A DNA stretch of 64,000 nt from Stomorhina lunata (Eukaryota > Arthropoda > Insecta > Diptera > Rhiniidae), in contig OW121742.1 in NCBI GenBank assembly GCA_933228675.1, positions 16,942,489 to 17,006,488 of the forward strand, given 5' to 3'. The notes below the pieces were generated by a model that was not told the origin of the DNA, searched no databases, and saw only the letters and a program-made list of their open reading frames with translations. The translations under genes and the position numbers were made by a program. This document shows positions 18,826 to 31,690 of this stretch, piece after piece. Numbering within the stretch: position 1 is the stretch's first letter; each line of letters opens with the position of its first letter.

Positions 18826-21290
18826 TTTTATCGAAATTTTTTTTTTTAGAAAATTTTTTACCAAAATTTTTTCTGTAAAAAATTTTTTTCTCAAAAATTT
18901 TTTACTAATTTTTCGATAAAAAAAATTTTCCATAAAAAAACTTTGATAATTAAATTTTCTAGAGAAAAAATTTTGATAAAAAAAATTTTCTAGTGAAAAA
19001 TTTTTCATAAAAAAAATTTTCTAATGAAAAATTTTTAATAACAAAAATTTTCTATCGAAAAATTTTTGTTAAAAAAGTTTCTTTAAAAAATTTTTGATAA
19101 TAAAAATTTTCTATAGAAAAATTTCTGATAAAAAAATTTTCTATAGAAAAAATTTTTAAAAATTTTTTTATTTTTATAAGAAATTTTTCAAAAAATTTCA
19201 TATTTTTATAGGAAATTTTTCAAAAATTTTTTATTTTTATAGGAAATTTTTCAAAAAATTTCATATTTTTATAGGATATTTTTCAAAAATTTCTTATTTT
19301 TATAGGAAATTTTTCAAAAATTTCTTATTTTTATAGGAAATTTTTCAAAAATTTCTTATTTTTATAGGAAATTTTTCAAAAATTTCTTATTTTTATAGGA
19401 AATTTTTCAAAAATTTCTTATTTTAATAGGAAATTTTTCAAAAATTCTTATTTTTATAAAAAATTTTTTTTTTATTTTTTAAGAAAATTTTTTATTTTTG
19501 TAGCAAATTTTTCAAAAATTTCTTATTTTTATAGGAAATTTTTCAAAAGTTTCTTATTTTCATAGGAAATTTTTCAAAAATTCTTATTTTTATAAAAAAA
19601 AAAAATTTTTAATTTTTTTATTTTTTAAGAAAGTTTTTTATTTTTGTCGGAAATTTTTCAAAAATTTCTTATTTTTATAGGAAATTTTTCAAAAATTTCT
19701 TATTTTTATAGGAAATTTTTCAAAAATTTTTTATTTTTATAGAAAATTTTTCAAAAATTTCTTATTTTAATAGGAAATTTTTCAAAAATTCTTATTTTTA
19801 TAAAAATTTTTTTTTTTTAATTTTTTTATTTTTTAAGAAAATTTTTTATTTTTGTAGCAAATTTTTCAAAAATTTCTTATTTTTATAGGAAATTTTTCAA
19901 AAGTTTCTTATTTTCATAGGAAATTTTTCAAAAATTCTTATTTTTATAAAAAAAAAAAAAAATTTTAATTTTTTTATTTTTTAAGAAAGTTTTTTATTTT
20001 TGTCGGAAATTTTTCAAAAATTTCTTATTTTTATAGGAAATTTTTCAAAAATTTCTTATTTTTATAGGAAATTTTTCAAAAATTTCTTATTTTTATAGAA
20101 AATTTTTCAAAAATTTCATAGTTTTATAGGAAATTATTCAAAAATTTCTTATTTTTATAGGAAATTTTTAAAAAATTTCTTATTTTTATAGGAAATTCTT
20201 CAAAAATTTCTTATTTTTATAGGAAATTTTTCAAAAATTTCCTATTTTTATAGGAAATTTTAAAAAAAATTCTTATTTTTATAAGAATTTTTTTAAAATT
20301 TGTTATTTTTATAGGAAATTTTTCAAAAATTTCTTATTTTTATAGGAAATTTATCAAAAATTTCTTATTTTTATAGGAAATTTTTCAATAATTTCTTATT
20401 TTTATAGGAAATTTTTCAAAAATTTCTTATTTTGATAGAAAAATTTTAAACATTTTTTTTTTATTTTTTTAGAAAGTTGTTTATTTTTGTAGGAAATTTT
20501 TCAAAAATTTCTTATTTTTATAGGAAATTTTTCAAAAATTTCTTATTTTTATAGGAAATTTTTCAAAAATTTCTTATTTTTATAGGAAATTTTTCAAAAA
20601 TTTCTTATTTTTATAGGAAATTTTTCAAAAATTTCTTATTTTTATAGGAAATTTTTCAAAAATTTCTTATTTTTATAGAAAATTTTTCAAAAATTTCTTA
20701 TTTTTATAGGAAATTTTTGAAAAATTTCTTTGTTTTTTATAGGAAATTTTTCAAAAATTTCTTATTTTTATAGGAAGTTTTTAAAAAAATTCTTATTTTT
20801 ATAGGAAATTTTTCAAAATTTCTTATTTTTATAGGAAATTTTTTAGAAATTTCTTATTTTTATAGGAGATTTTTAATTTTGATAGGAAATTTTTCAAAAA
20901 TTTCTTATTTTTATAGGAAATTTTTCAAATTTTTTTTTTGTTCTTACAGAAAATTTTTTAAAAATTTCATAATTTTAAAGGATTTTTTTAAATTTCGTAT
21001 TTTTATAAAATTTTTTTATTTTTATGGGATATTTAAAAAAAAAATTAATGAAAAAAAAATTATTAAAAATTTTTAATTTTTACAGAAAAATTTTTAATTT
21101 TTTTCCAAAATTTCTTATTTTTAGAAATTTTTCTTTTTGTATAAAATTTTGTTTAATTTCTTATTTTTATAGGAAATTTGTTAAAAATTTTCTATAGAAA
21201 AAATTTTGTTAAAAATTTTTTCTATAGAAAAATTTTTGATAAAAAAATTTTCCATAGAAAATTTTTTAATAAAATGTAGAAAATATTTTG
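18826..21290 (-). repeat. 31-bp minisatellite array in inverted orientation
   Basis: Units built on TTTCTTATTTTTATAGGAAA plus TTTTTCAAAAA are the reverse complement of those at 5.9-7.2 and 16.97-17.1 kb. Segments of TTTTTTAAGAAA type recur at about 19.44, 19.58, 19.79, 19.94 and 20.45 kb, giving a higher-order period near 350 bp. Both edges (18.83-19.14 and 21.18-21.29 kb) grade into CTATAGAAAA-type units. Confidence 0.95.
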
Positions 21291-22929
21291 TTTCGATAAT
21301 AGAATTTGTTTAACGATAACACAATTTTCTAAAGATTTTTTTAAAGTTTATATGTCGGTAAGCCTATTTTTTTTTAGAAAAACCTAATTTTTTTCATAAT
21401 TTATTATGACAATGACACAATTATGTCGGCCTTGTTATTTTCACTTTTCCGGTCTTAGCACATAACACACTTTCCTACTCCCTAACATCATCAACACTTG
21501 AAATTCACTTGATATCTTTACCCAACCAATTATGCCATAAAGCGCATGAATGTACAAATGAATTTAACAGTAAAAATGTTAAATAATATTACATGCAAAC
21601 GGAAGCGGAATTGCTGGTTTTACTTATGTATGTAAATATTTCTGTGTATATGTGTCGCATGTAAATAAACTTTCCATGCCACTTTACTGCCACACAGAGT
21701 CAGTCAGTCAGTTATACTCATTCCGGGAATACCGAAACCAAGACAGAGTCAAACCATTCATTCAGTCAGTCACTGAACCATTTAATACCTGAAGTAAGTC
21801 AACGCATAATTACAGTTTATAAATGTTAAATGTAAAACAAAGATTGTGTGCACGAGAACAATAATATTGTATTATAAAATTGCCAACAACGACAATAAAA
21901 TGCAGAAAACGAAAAATGTTGGTATTCCTGGAAACATCAGAGGCGACCCTGTAGCGATAGAGCTTAAAAAATCGTGTTTGCTGAATTTATTTCTCTGTTA
22001 TTTTTCTTAAGCTGCTTATAGGCGGTTTAATTAAATTTAATGGCTTTAATATTGTCGCACGCGTAAAAACCAGAAAATACGCAGTTGAAAGTATATAATT
22101 CACTTATGTTGTTATTGTATCAATACATAAGCCATGAATGAGAGAATGTAGGTACACATACATACATAAATGTATATCCATGCAATTGTATTATATATGT
22201 TATTATTAGCCTTAAAAATTTTATCAAATGAACTTAATTATATTAAAATGTGGAAATTATGTAGGAGTTTTTACTTTTGGCTGGATAAAGTATTTAAATA
22301 CTAGTTGAATTTAAATACTAGTTCTTGTCCTGAATAGTAGCTGACAATTGAACATTTTCATTAGCTCGTAGTCCAGACACAACTTATCGCCACCTATCCA
22401 AGATAAAAACCAATTTAAAACTAAACTTAACTGATTTTATATATTAATTGATTTATAAATTTTGTATTAATATATGCATATAGTCTAATAATTTTTTCTT
22501 CTTCTCTTTCTAGGTTCGTATCTAAATTTTCCTCAGTGAAACACAGAATTTCTATAAACAATTTTCGCAATTGTTCGGATGTTGGTGGAGATTTTTGCTC
22601 CAAAGATCTTAGATTAAAAGCAAGTATTTAAAGAAATCAGGTACTAATATGAAGAGATACTGCAGTCAATTTCATAAGTTTTGATGATAATAAATGAATA
22701 TTTCTTGGACGATAATTTAATTCATTATGTCTTTAAACTGTTTCGACATAGTAAACAACAGAATTTGTCCGCCGATAATTAATTTTTCTATCTAATCTTC
22801 TATATCTCTAACAACTTATCATATCTATATCATAATGAGTGTGAGGCCCTATGCTCCACTGGGAGTCAAGGATAACAGAAGAAGAAGAATATCATAAAGA
22901 GTAGAAAATAGACTATGTCGATAACAGAG
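21291..22929. other. Single-copy-looking island with short CAGT repeats and a splice-acceptor-like site
   Basis: Contains AGTCAGTCAGTCAGTTA-like tetranucleotide runs near 21697-21775 and the acceptor-like signal at 22485-22513. No host gene was recognised. Confidence 0.5.
22485..22513 (+). promoter_or_regulatory. Candidate 3' splice site
   Basis: A CTAAT branch point (22485-22489), a pyrimidine tract of T and C, then TTTCTAG ending at 22513. After it one frame stays open for about 37 codons before TAA. A possible donor (CAG, then GTACTA) follows at 22637/22638. Good signal, unproven exon. Confidence 0.35.
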
Positions 22930-24180
22930 TTCTATAAAAAAATTCTTATTTTCTTTAGAACATTTCTCAGTCGATGAGACAATTTTCGATAAGACAATTT
23001 TTTATTGAGAATTTCTTATTTTTAAAAGAAAATTTTCTATTGAAAATTTCTCTTTTTTTTAAGATAATTTTCTTTAGAAAATTTCTTACATTTGTAAGAC
23101 AATTTTCTATAAAAAAATTCTTATTTTTATAAGAAATTTTTTATTTTTTTATTTTTATAAGACAATTTTCTATAGAAAACATTTTCTTTATGTGGAAAAG
23201 ACGATTTTTCAAAAATTTTTATAGAAAATTTTAAAAAAAATTTTATTTTTATAGGAAATTTTCCAAAAATTTCTTATTTTTATAAGACAATTTTCTATAG
23301 AAAATTTCTTATTTTTATAAGACAATTTTCTATAGAAAATTTCTTATTTTTATAAGACAATTTTCTATAGAAAATTTCTTATTTTTATAAGACAATTTTC
23401 TATAGAAAATTTCTTATTTTTATAAGACAATTTTCTATAGAAAATTTCTTATTTTTATAAGACAATTTTCTATAGAAAATTTCTTATTTTTATAAGACAA
23501 TTTTCTATAGAAAATTTCTTATTTTTATAAGACAATTTTCTATAGAAAATTTCTTATTTTTATAAGACAATTTTCTATAGAAAATTTCTTATTTTTATAA
23601 GACAATTTTCTATAGAAAATTTCTTATTTTTATAAGACAATTTTCTATAGAAAATTTCTTATTTTTATAAGACAATTTTCTATAGAAAATTTCTTATTTT
23701 TATAAGACAATTTTCTATAGAAAATTTCTTATTTTTATAAGACAATTTTCTATAGAAAATTTCTTATTTTTATAAGACAATTTTCTATAGAAAATTTCTT
23801 ATTTTTATAAGACAATTTTCTATAGAAAATTTCTTATTTTTATAAGACAATTTTCTATAGAAAATTTCTTATTTTTATAAGACAATTTTCTATAGAAAAT
23901 TTCTTATTTTTATAAGACAATTTTCTATAGAAAATTTCTTATGTCGATAAGACAATTTTCTATAAAAAATTTCTTATTTTTAAAAGACAATTTTCTTTAG
24001 AAAATTTCTTATTTTTATAAGACAATTTTCTATAGAAAATTTCATATTTTTAAAACACAATTTTCTATAGAAAATTTCTTATTTTTAAAAGACAATTTTC
24101 TATAGAAAATTTCTTATTTTTTAAAGACAATTTTCTATAGAAAGTTTCTTATTTTTATAAGACAATTTTCTATTATTTAT
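22930..24180 (+). repeat. 35-bp minisatellite array with about 19 essentially perfect copies
   Basis: The unit joins AATTTTCTATAGAAAATT, an 18-bp perfect palindrome, to CTTATTTTTATAAG, whose CTTAT and ATAAG arms can pair, plus AC. From about 23281 to 23940 the copies are identical by eye; edge copies are diverged. Confidence 0.97.
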
Positions 24181-25480
24181 TTTTTGTAGAAAATTTTCAA
24201 ATATTTCTTACTTTTGTAGGAAATTTTTCAAAAATTTCTTAATTTTGTAGGAAATTTTTTTAAAAATTTTCTACTTTTTTACAGGAATTTTTTAAAAATT
24301 CAAATTAAATTTTTCAAAAATTTCTTATTTTAATACAAAATTTTTCAAAAAATTCTTAATTTTGTAGGAAATTTTTCAAAAATTTCCTACTTTTTTATAG
24401 GAAATTTAAAAAAAAAAATCTTATTTTTATTAAAAAAAGATTTTAAAAATTTTTTTATTTTTATAATTAATTTTTTAAAAAATTTCTTATTTTTATAGGA
24501 AATTTTTAAAAAATTTCTTATTTTTATAGGAAATTTTTTAAAAATTTCTTATTTTTATAGGAAATTTTTAAAAAATTTCTTTTTTTTTATAGGAAATTTT
24601 TAAAAAATTTCTTATTTTTATAGGAAATTTTTAAAAAATTTCTTATTTTTATAGAAAATTTTTAAAAAATGTTTTATTTTTATAAAAATTTCTTATTTTT
24701 CTAGGAAAATTTTCAAAAATTTCTTATTTTTATAGGAAATTTTTTAAAAAATTCTTATTTTTATAGAAAATTTTCAAAAAAAAATTCTTCTGTTTGTATG
24801 AAATTTTTAAAAAATTTCATATTTTTATACGAAATTTTTAAAAAATTTAAAAAAATTTCTTATTTTTATAGGAAATTAAAAAAAAACTTTCTTATTTTTA
24901 TAGGATATTTTTAAAAAATTTATTATTTTTATCAATTTTTTTTTTTAATTTCTTATTTTTCTAGGAAATTTTTCAAAAATTTCTTATTTCTGTAGAAAAT
25001 TTTTTTAAAAATTTCTTATTTTTATAGAAAATTTTTCAAAAATTTCATATTTTTATAGATAAGTTTTCAAAAATTTCCTAGTTTTATAGGAAAATTTTCT
25101 TACTTTTATAGGAAATTTTTAAAAATTTCTTACTTTTATAGAAAATTTTTAAAAATTTCTTATTTTTATAGAAAATTTTTAAATTTTTTAAAAATTTTCT
25201 TTTATAGGAAATTTTTAAAAAATTTTTTATTTTTATATTAAAATTTTAGAAAAATTTCTTATTTTTATAGGAATTTTTGAAAAATTTCTTATTTTTATAG
25301 GAAAATTTTAGAAAAACTACTTTCTGTATTAGGAAATTTTTAAAAAATTTTATATTTTTATAAGAAAATTTTAAAAAATGTCTTATTTTTATAATAAATT
25401 TTTAAAAAATTTAATATTTTTATAAGAAAAAAAAGAAATTCTAATTTTACAGAAAATTTTTCACAAATTTCTTATTTTTA
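24181..25480 (-). repeat. 31-bp array, inverted orientation, diverged
   Basis: Same family as 18.8-21.3 kb (TTTCTTATTTTTATAGGAAA units) with many indels; directly abuts the 35-bp array. Confidence 0.93.
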
Positions 25481-26949
25481 TATGATTTCTATAAATTTAA
25501 AATCTTTTGATATATTTTAAATTCAAGTCAAATAATATGAAATACATTTCTTATGGCAACTGTCAACAATAAATTCACTCAAGTGAATAATTGTTAAAAA
25601 AAAATGTGCAGGACATTTTCTATTGAAAATCTCGCAAAATGTCCTTACAAATGTTTAAATCTTCATAACATTGAAATTTGATAAAACATTGTAGTTTAAG
25701 GTCAATGTAATTAAATTTCATTTATTGGCCACATTTTGGTTTTTTTTTTCTTTGGTTTGTAATTTAGTGGTAATAGATGATGGCTATAAGAAACATTCAT
25801 TAAAAATGCTTTAGTGTAATGAAATTTATTTGGCAAAGACAAGCCAGAAACCAAAACTTAACTAAACGAACAATTTGTATTTAAAATTTCTCTGGTGCAT
25901 TTTTGTTTTCACTTACATTTCGGCCACATTTTGTGTAACACAAGATGGCCACATTAAATAAAAATTGTAAAAAAAGTCGGTTTAAATTTTTAATATGATA
26001 ATTATAATTATAGCCTGGGAAGGAGAGAGAGTCATGTAATGTAACCTTCCTTGCATTCCTTACAAAGAATGAACCATCGCCATCATCATCATCATCATCA
26101 GACCACAACCAATATAATTAAACGACTGCAATAATATTGTTGCAAATGCTGAAGAAACAAAAAGAAGCCCGAATATACAAAGAGTTGGCTTAATGCCCAT
26201 AATAATTGTATAAATTAAACCTGGGTCGTTAGAAAAGAGAAAAACAAAATCCGAAATAAAAAATATATTTCAATTTTGTAACTATTTTCATTATTATCAA
26301 CATTTTTGTGACCCATAAATAAAGGTAACTTAGAAACAAAAAATATAAAAAAAAAAAAACAGAAAAAATATATTTGAATTTCCCTTTAGTTGCGGACCTC
26401 ATCTACATAAATAAATTCGCAAAAGGCTTTGATCTTTGTTTTTTAATATTCCCAACTTTTTTTCATTTTTATTATTTTTTTTTTTATTTTGTCTATTTTT
26501 CTGTTATTTATTAAATAACAACTGCAGTAAAATTTGAATTTCATTATTAGAATCATCATCATCATATTATCGTAATCATCATTTAAATAACATTAGTCAA
26601 AGCTACTTTTTTTGTTCAACTGACCTTGATTTGTGCAACTTTCTGCTGCTGAAGGTAATATTTGAAAACTCTGCTCCACGTGTCAATTTTTTCTCCACAA
26701 ATTTCTTTAACGGAAAACGGATGCAAAATAAGACTTTTAAAATTCTGTGCTTTTTAAGCCTTTAAGGCTAAGAGAAATTTATTTTAATAAAATTTTCAAA
26801 CTATAAAGAACTTGGAGGAAGGAAATAAAATTTTAGCACTTCTAGGAATTTTAATTTGTTTAAAGAAAATTTTTGTTTCGAAAATTTTTTGTATTTAATT
26901 AAAACAAATTTTAATGAAAAACTAAGGGACGACATCAATATCAGGTTTT
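25481..26949. other. Single-copy-looking island
   Basis: Contains a (CAT)n run at about 26080-26100 and ATCATC runs near 26550-26582. The minus-strand open frame over the CAT run encodes only an Asp run and is not a gene candidate. Confidence 0.5.
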
Positions 26950-29160
26950 CTACAGAAAAATTAAATTCAAAAATTTTTGAAAAATTACCAACAAAAATAA
27001 GAAATTTTTAAAAAAAATTCCCAAAAAATAAGAAGTTTTTTTAAAAATTACAATCAAATAAGAAACTTTGGAAACTTTTCTATACAAATAAGAAATTAGA
27101 AATTTTTTAAAAATTTTCTATAAAAATAAGAAATTTTTTAAAAATTTTCTATACAAATAAGAATTTTTTTTAAAGATTTCCTATAAAAATAAGAAATTTT
27201 TGAAAATTTTCCTAAAAAAATAAGAAATTTTTGAAAAATTTCCTATAAAAATAAGAAATTTTTGAAAAATTTCGTATAAAAATAAGAAATTTTTGAAAAT
27301 TTTCCTATAAAAATAAGAAATTTTTGAAAAATTTCCTATAAAAATAAGAAATTTTTGAAAAATTTCCTTTAAAAATAAGAAATTTTTGAAAAATTTACTA
27401 TAAAAATAAGAAATTTTTGAAAAATTTTCTATAAAAATAAGAAATTTTTACATAAAATTTCCTATACAAATACGAAATTTTTGAGACATTTTCTATAAAA
27501 ATAAAAAATTTTTAAAAAAGTTCCTATCAAAATAAAAAATTTTTGAAAAATTTCATACAAAAATAAGAAATTCTTAAAAACTGTCCTTGAAAATTATAAA
27601 ATGTTTGAAAAATTTCCTATAAAAATATGAAATTTTTGAAAAATTTCCTATAAAAATATGAATCTTTTAAAAAAATTCCTATAAAAATATGAAATTTTTT
27701 AAAAGTTTCCTATAAAAATATGAAATTTTCGAAAAATTTCCTATCAAAATAAGAATTTTTTAATAATTTTCCTATAAAAATAAGAATTTTTTTAAAAAAT
27801 CCTATAAAAATAAGAAACTCTTAAAAAATGTTCGATAAAAAAAATAAATTCTTGGAAAATTTCCTATGCAAATAAGAAATTTTTGAGACATTTTCTATAA
27901 AAATAAGAAATTTTTTAAAATATTTCTTATAAAAATAGGAAAATTTTGAAAAATTTCATACAAAAATAAGAAATTTTTTAAAACTGACCTTGAAAAATAG
28001 GAAATGTTTGAAAAATTTCCTATAAAAATATGAATCTTTTGAAAAATTTCCTATAAAAATATAAAATTTTTGAAAAGTTTCCTATAAAAATATGAAATTT
28101 TTTAAAAATTTCCTATAAAAATCAGAAATTTTTGATAAATTTCCTATAAAAATTAGAAATTATTGAAAAATTTCTATAAAAATCAAAAATTTTTGAAAAA
28201 TTTCCTATAACAATAAGAAATTTTTTAAAAATTTCCTATAAAACTAAAAAACTTAAAAAATTTCCTATAAAACTAAAAAAATTTTAAAAATTTTCCTATA
28301 AAAATATGAAATTTTTTAAAAATTTTCTATAACAATAAGAAATTTTTTAAAAATTTCCTATACAATAAGAAATTTTTTAAAAATTTCCTATAACAATAGG
28401 AAATTTTTAAAAAATTTCCTATAAAACTAAAAACTTTAAAAAATTATTGAGAAATTATTGAAAAATTTCCTATAAAAATATGAAATTTTTGAACAATTTC
28501 GTATATAAATCAGAAATTATTGAAAAATTTCCCATAAAAATCAGAAATTTTTGAAAAATTTCCTATAACAATAAGAAATTTTTTTAAAAATTTCCTATAA
28601 AACTAAGAAATTTTAAAAAAATTTCCTATAAAACTAAAAAATTTTTTTAAATTTTCCTATAAAAATAAGAAATTATTGAAAAATTTGCTATAAAAATATG
28701 AAATTTTTCAAAAATTTTCTATAAAAATTAAAAATTTTTGAAAAAATTTCTGTAAAAATAAGAAATTTTTGAAAAATTTCCCATAAAAATAAGAAATTTT
28801 TGAAGAGTTTTCTATAAAAAGAAGTAATTTTTGAAAAATTTCCTATAAAAATAAGAAATTTTTAAAAAATTTCTTATAATTTTTTTTTTATACAAATAAA
28901 ATTTTTTTTTAATTTTTTTTTGAAAATTTCTATAAAACAAAGAAATTTTTATATAATTTCCTATAAAAATCGAAAATTTTTGAAAAATTTTCTATAAAAA
29001 TCGAAAATTTTTGCACAATTTCCTTAAAAATCCAAAATTGGAAATTTTGGAAAAATTTTTTATAAAAATAAGACAATAAAAAGTTTTTTTAAAATTGTCT
29101 ATAAAAAAAAGAAATTTTTTAAAAATTTGGAAAAAAATAAAATAAGAAAATTTTCAAAAA
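26950..29160 (+). repeat. 31-bp minisatellite array, forward orientation
   Basis: AAGAAATTTTTGAAAAATTT / CCTATAAAAAT units, best preserved at 27.2-27.45 kb. It faces the inverted array at 24.2-25.5 kb across a 1.5-kb island. Confidence 0.95.
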
Positions 29161-29420
29161 TTGTGGTTCTCCCTATAAGAAATTTTCTATAAAAAATGTC
29201 TTATCGGCATAAAAAATTTCCATTAAAAGGTTTATCAAAATTTTGGGACATCATCTTTAGAAAAATGTCTTATCGGCAAAAAAAATTTTCTATAGAAAAT
29301 TGTCTTAAAAAAAAATGAGAAATTTTCTATAGAAAATTGTCTTATAAAAATAAGACATTTTCTGTAGAAAATTGTCTTATCGACACTATTGTCTTATAGA
29401 AATTAGAAATTTTCTAGAGA
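29161..29420 (-). repeat. 35-bp-family units, inverted orientation
   Basis: A few copies of the TCTATAGAAAATTGTCTTAT type with spacer TCGACA or TAAAAATAAG. Confidence 0.8.
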
Positions 29421-31690
29421 CTTTTTTTTTTAATATGCAATTTTCTAGAAAAAATTGACTATTTTTCCTCGATTTCTTTAAAAATGTAAAATATTTAATT
29501 TTCGCTTTTTTTTAAATTTTTTGTTTCTCTGATTTCTTAAACATAAAGAATTTTATTTTTTTATTTTGTAAAGTTTAAATAAATTTTCGAGATTCGTTGA
29601 GACAACCACAAAGTGCATAAATAAAGTTTCCGTTTTTTTTTTTCATACACAACCAACTACCAAGTACTTAAAAGCTTTAAAGGCCAACTTAGAAAACATA
29701 GAAAATTGTAAATACAATAACGGAAAACCCACAAAAAAGCAAAGAAAAACAGATTGAAGCCACAGCTTTATAAAACAACACTGACTCATTAAATCCTCTG
29801 GCTCAGACACGAAAGAAAGGATACCCAGCAGTTCCAGAGGAAAGGACCACAAACTAATCATTTCATTACAAAAAAAAGATCAATGATTTTCTATGGAAAT
29901 TATTTATGTCAATAAAATATATTTTTATAGAAAATTTTAAATATCTATAGAAAAGTTTTCTAATGTCAATTCAAGAATTTTCTACAGAAAATTTTTGAAA
30001 TCAATAATATTTTTCGTAGAAAATTTCTTATGTCGATAATAGAACTTTCTAAAGAAAATTTCTAATGTCGCTAATAGAACTTTCTAAAGAAAATTTCTTA
30101 TAATTATTAAGATTTTTTGGCTATTACTATCAGGAATCCCAAGTATAAAAAAAGTGTACTGTACCTATTATTACTTTTCATATCGGAAGTAATTACAGCC
30201 ATTTTACATTTCTTTTCTATTCGTTGAAATGGCGACTTTGAACAAAGAAAATAAAAGGAAAGGTAATTTTGGTTTAACATAAAACTTAATTAAAATCCAG
30301 TTTTATTTGCTTTCCAATAAACGCTTTGATTTGAATTTATTTCCTGAAAAAAATTTCAGGTTTTGTGAGAAAACGTAATAAAGGTAATGCAGTGTTTGCC
30401 AATTAACTGAGTTATAAACTTGTATAATATAAAATTTAAATCATTAAATTATCTTATCATCATTTAATTAACTTTTAAAAATTACTTCGTTGGGGTAATG
30501 TGGTATAAACTGCATTATCTACATTATAAAAAAATGCAGTTTATACCATATTACCCTATTTTGCTTAACGCTTAAATATAATTTTATATAGAAAAATTTT
30601 GAAAATTTTTCATAAAGATTTTTTTATGTCGTTTAGAAAATTTTTTTATAAATCAAATTTCGTATTTTCTCTAAAAAAAATGTCTTATTTTTATATTGTC
30701 TTATCTATCCTTGTCTTATTTCTATAAGACAATTTTCTCTACAATATTACTTATTTCTATAAGACAATTTTCTCTACACTAGAATTTTTTTATTTCTATA
30801 GGAAAAGACTGGTACTGCATTACCTTTATCGATTCTATACTACTGTTACCTTCATGATATATTTTAGCTTATAAATCCTTGTAATCCAAACAAAAGATTT
30901 AAAATTCTCCTATAAACTCCTCTTTAAAACGCAAATAAAACATTTTTTTAAATACCGACAATTTCCCCAGTTACTTTTTTTTTTGTTATGCCCTTAGACC
31001 AGTTAACATTCACTTTGTTTTGCGGTTGCGGCTGAATTTTGAAGGAACATTTCGTATGAATAAATGTATGCGAATAAGAGCAAAATGTTGAATATGTTAT
31101 GATTTACGTCAGTTGAAAATAAAAATCATAAATAAAAAACCGCCCATTTGAATACTAGTTAACATAAACTTGTGCTCACACACACACACACATGCGGAAA
31201 CTAACTTGTATTTGAAGCGGAAGTTACTGCACAGACGCACATTAATATTTTTTTTGTATCTGCTAACATCTAGTACTTACTTATGGCAAAACATATTCCA
31301 AGTTGTGCAAGTTCTCATAAATTCTTTGGCTATTTTAGCATTGAAAAACTTCCGCACGTGTTAACACACACCATTGCATTCACTCACTCACACAAATGCA
31401 TTTATTGCAATGAGTTTAATGCAATTTTGTGGCTGTGTGTGTGCGTGTGTGTGTTTGCTGCTTTTACTTGCTTTTTAGCTCTGTCAAGTTCAAGTAAACT
31501 TGGGTTTACTCTCTCTTAGTCTATTACACATATATTCAAGTACAAACACACATACATACTTATATATTCATTATCACATTAACTATTACTGGTTACGCAT
31601 GGAAGTATTGGTTAAGTTTTAACCGGGTATGGTACTTTTTAGCAACGTTGCATTTATGACCAAAAAGTACTTTTACCTTTGACTATATTT
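29421..31690. other. Mostly single-copy DNA with minisatellite fragments and dinucleotide runs
   Basis: 35-bp-family fragments lie at about 29.88-30.11 and 30.57-30.80 kb, a (CA)8 run at 31177-31192 and a (TG)n run at about 31434-31454. The nested inverted repeats at 30379-30828 are listed separately. No gene was recognised. Confidence 0.5.
30379..30828. repeat. Nested inverted repeats with a strong stem-loop
   Basis: Outer arms: TAAAGGTAATGCAGT at 30379-30393 and its exact complement at 30814-30828. Inside, 30493-30516 pairs with 30533-30556 over 24 bp with a single G/T pair and a 16-nt loop. Could be a fold-back element or a small-RNA precursor-like hairpin. Confidence 0.6.

Noticed and set aside
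23281..23940. CRISPR-like array
   Set aside because: Perfect repeats are directly tandem with no unique spacers, in a eukaryotic context.
25881..26108. Minus-strand open frame with an Asp run
   Set aside because: Generated by the (CAT)n microsatellite.
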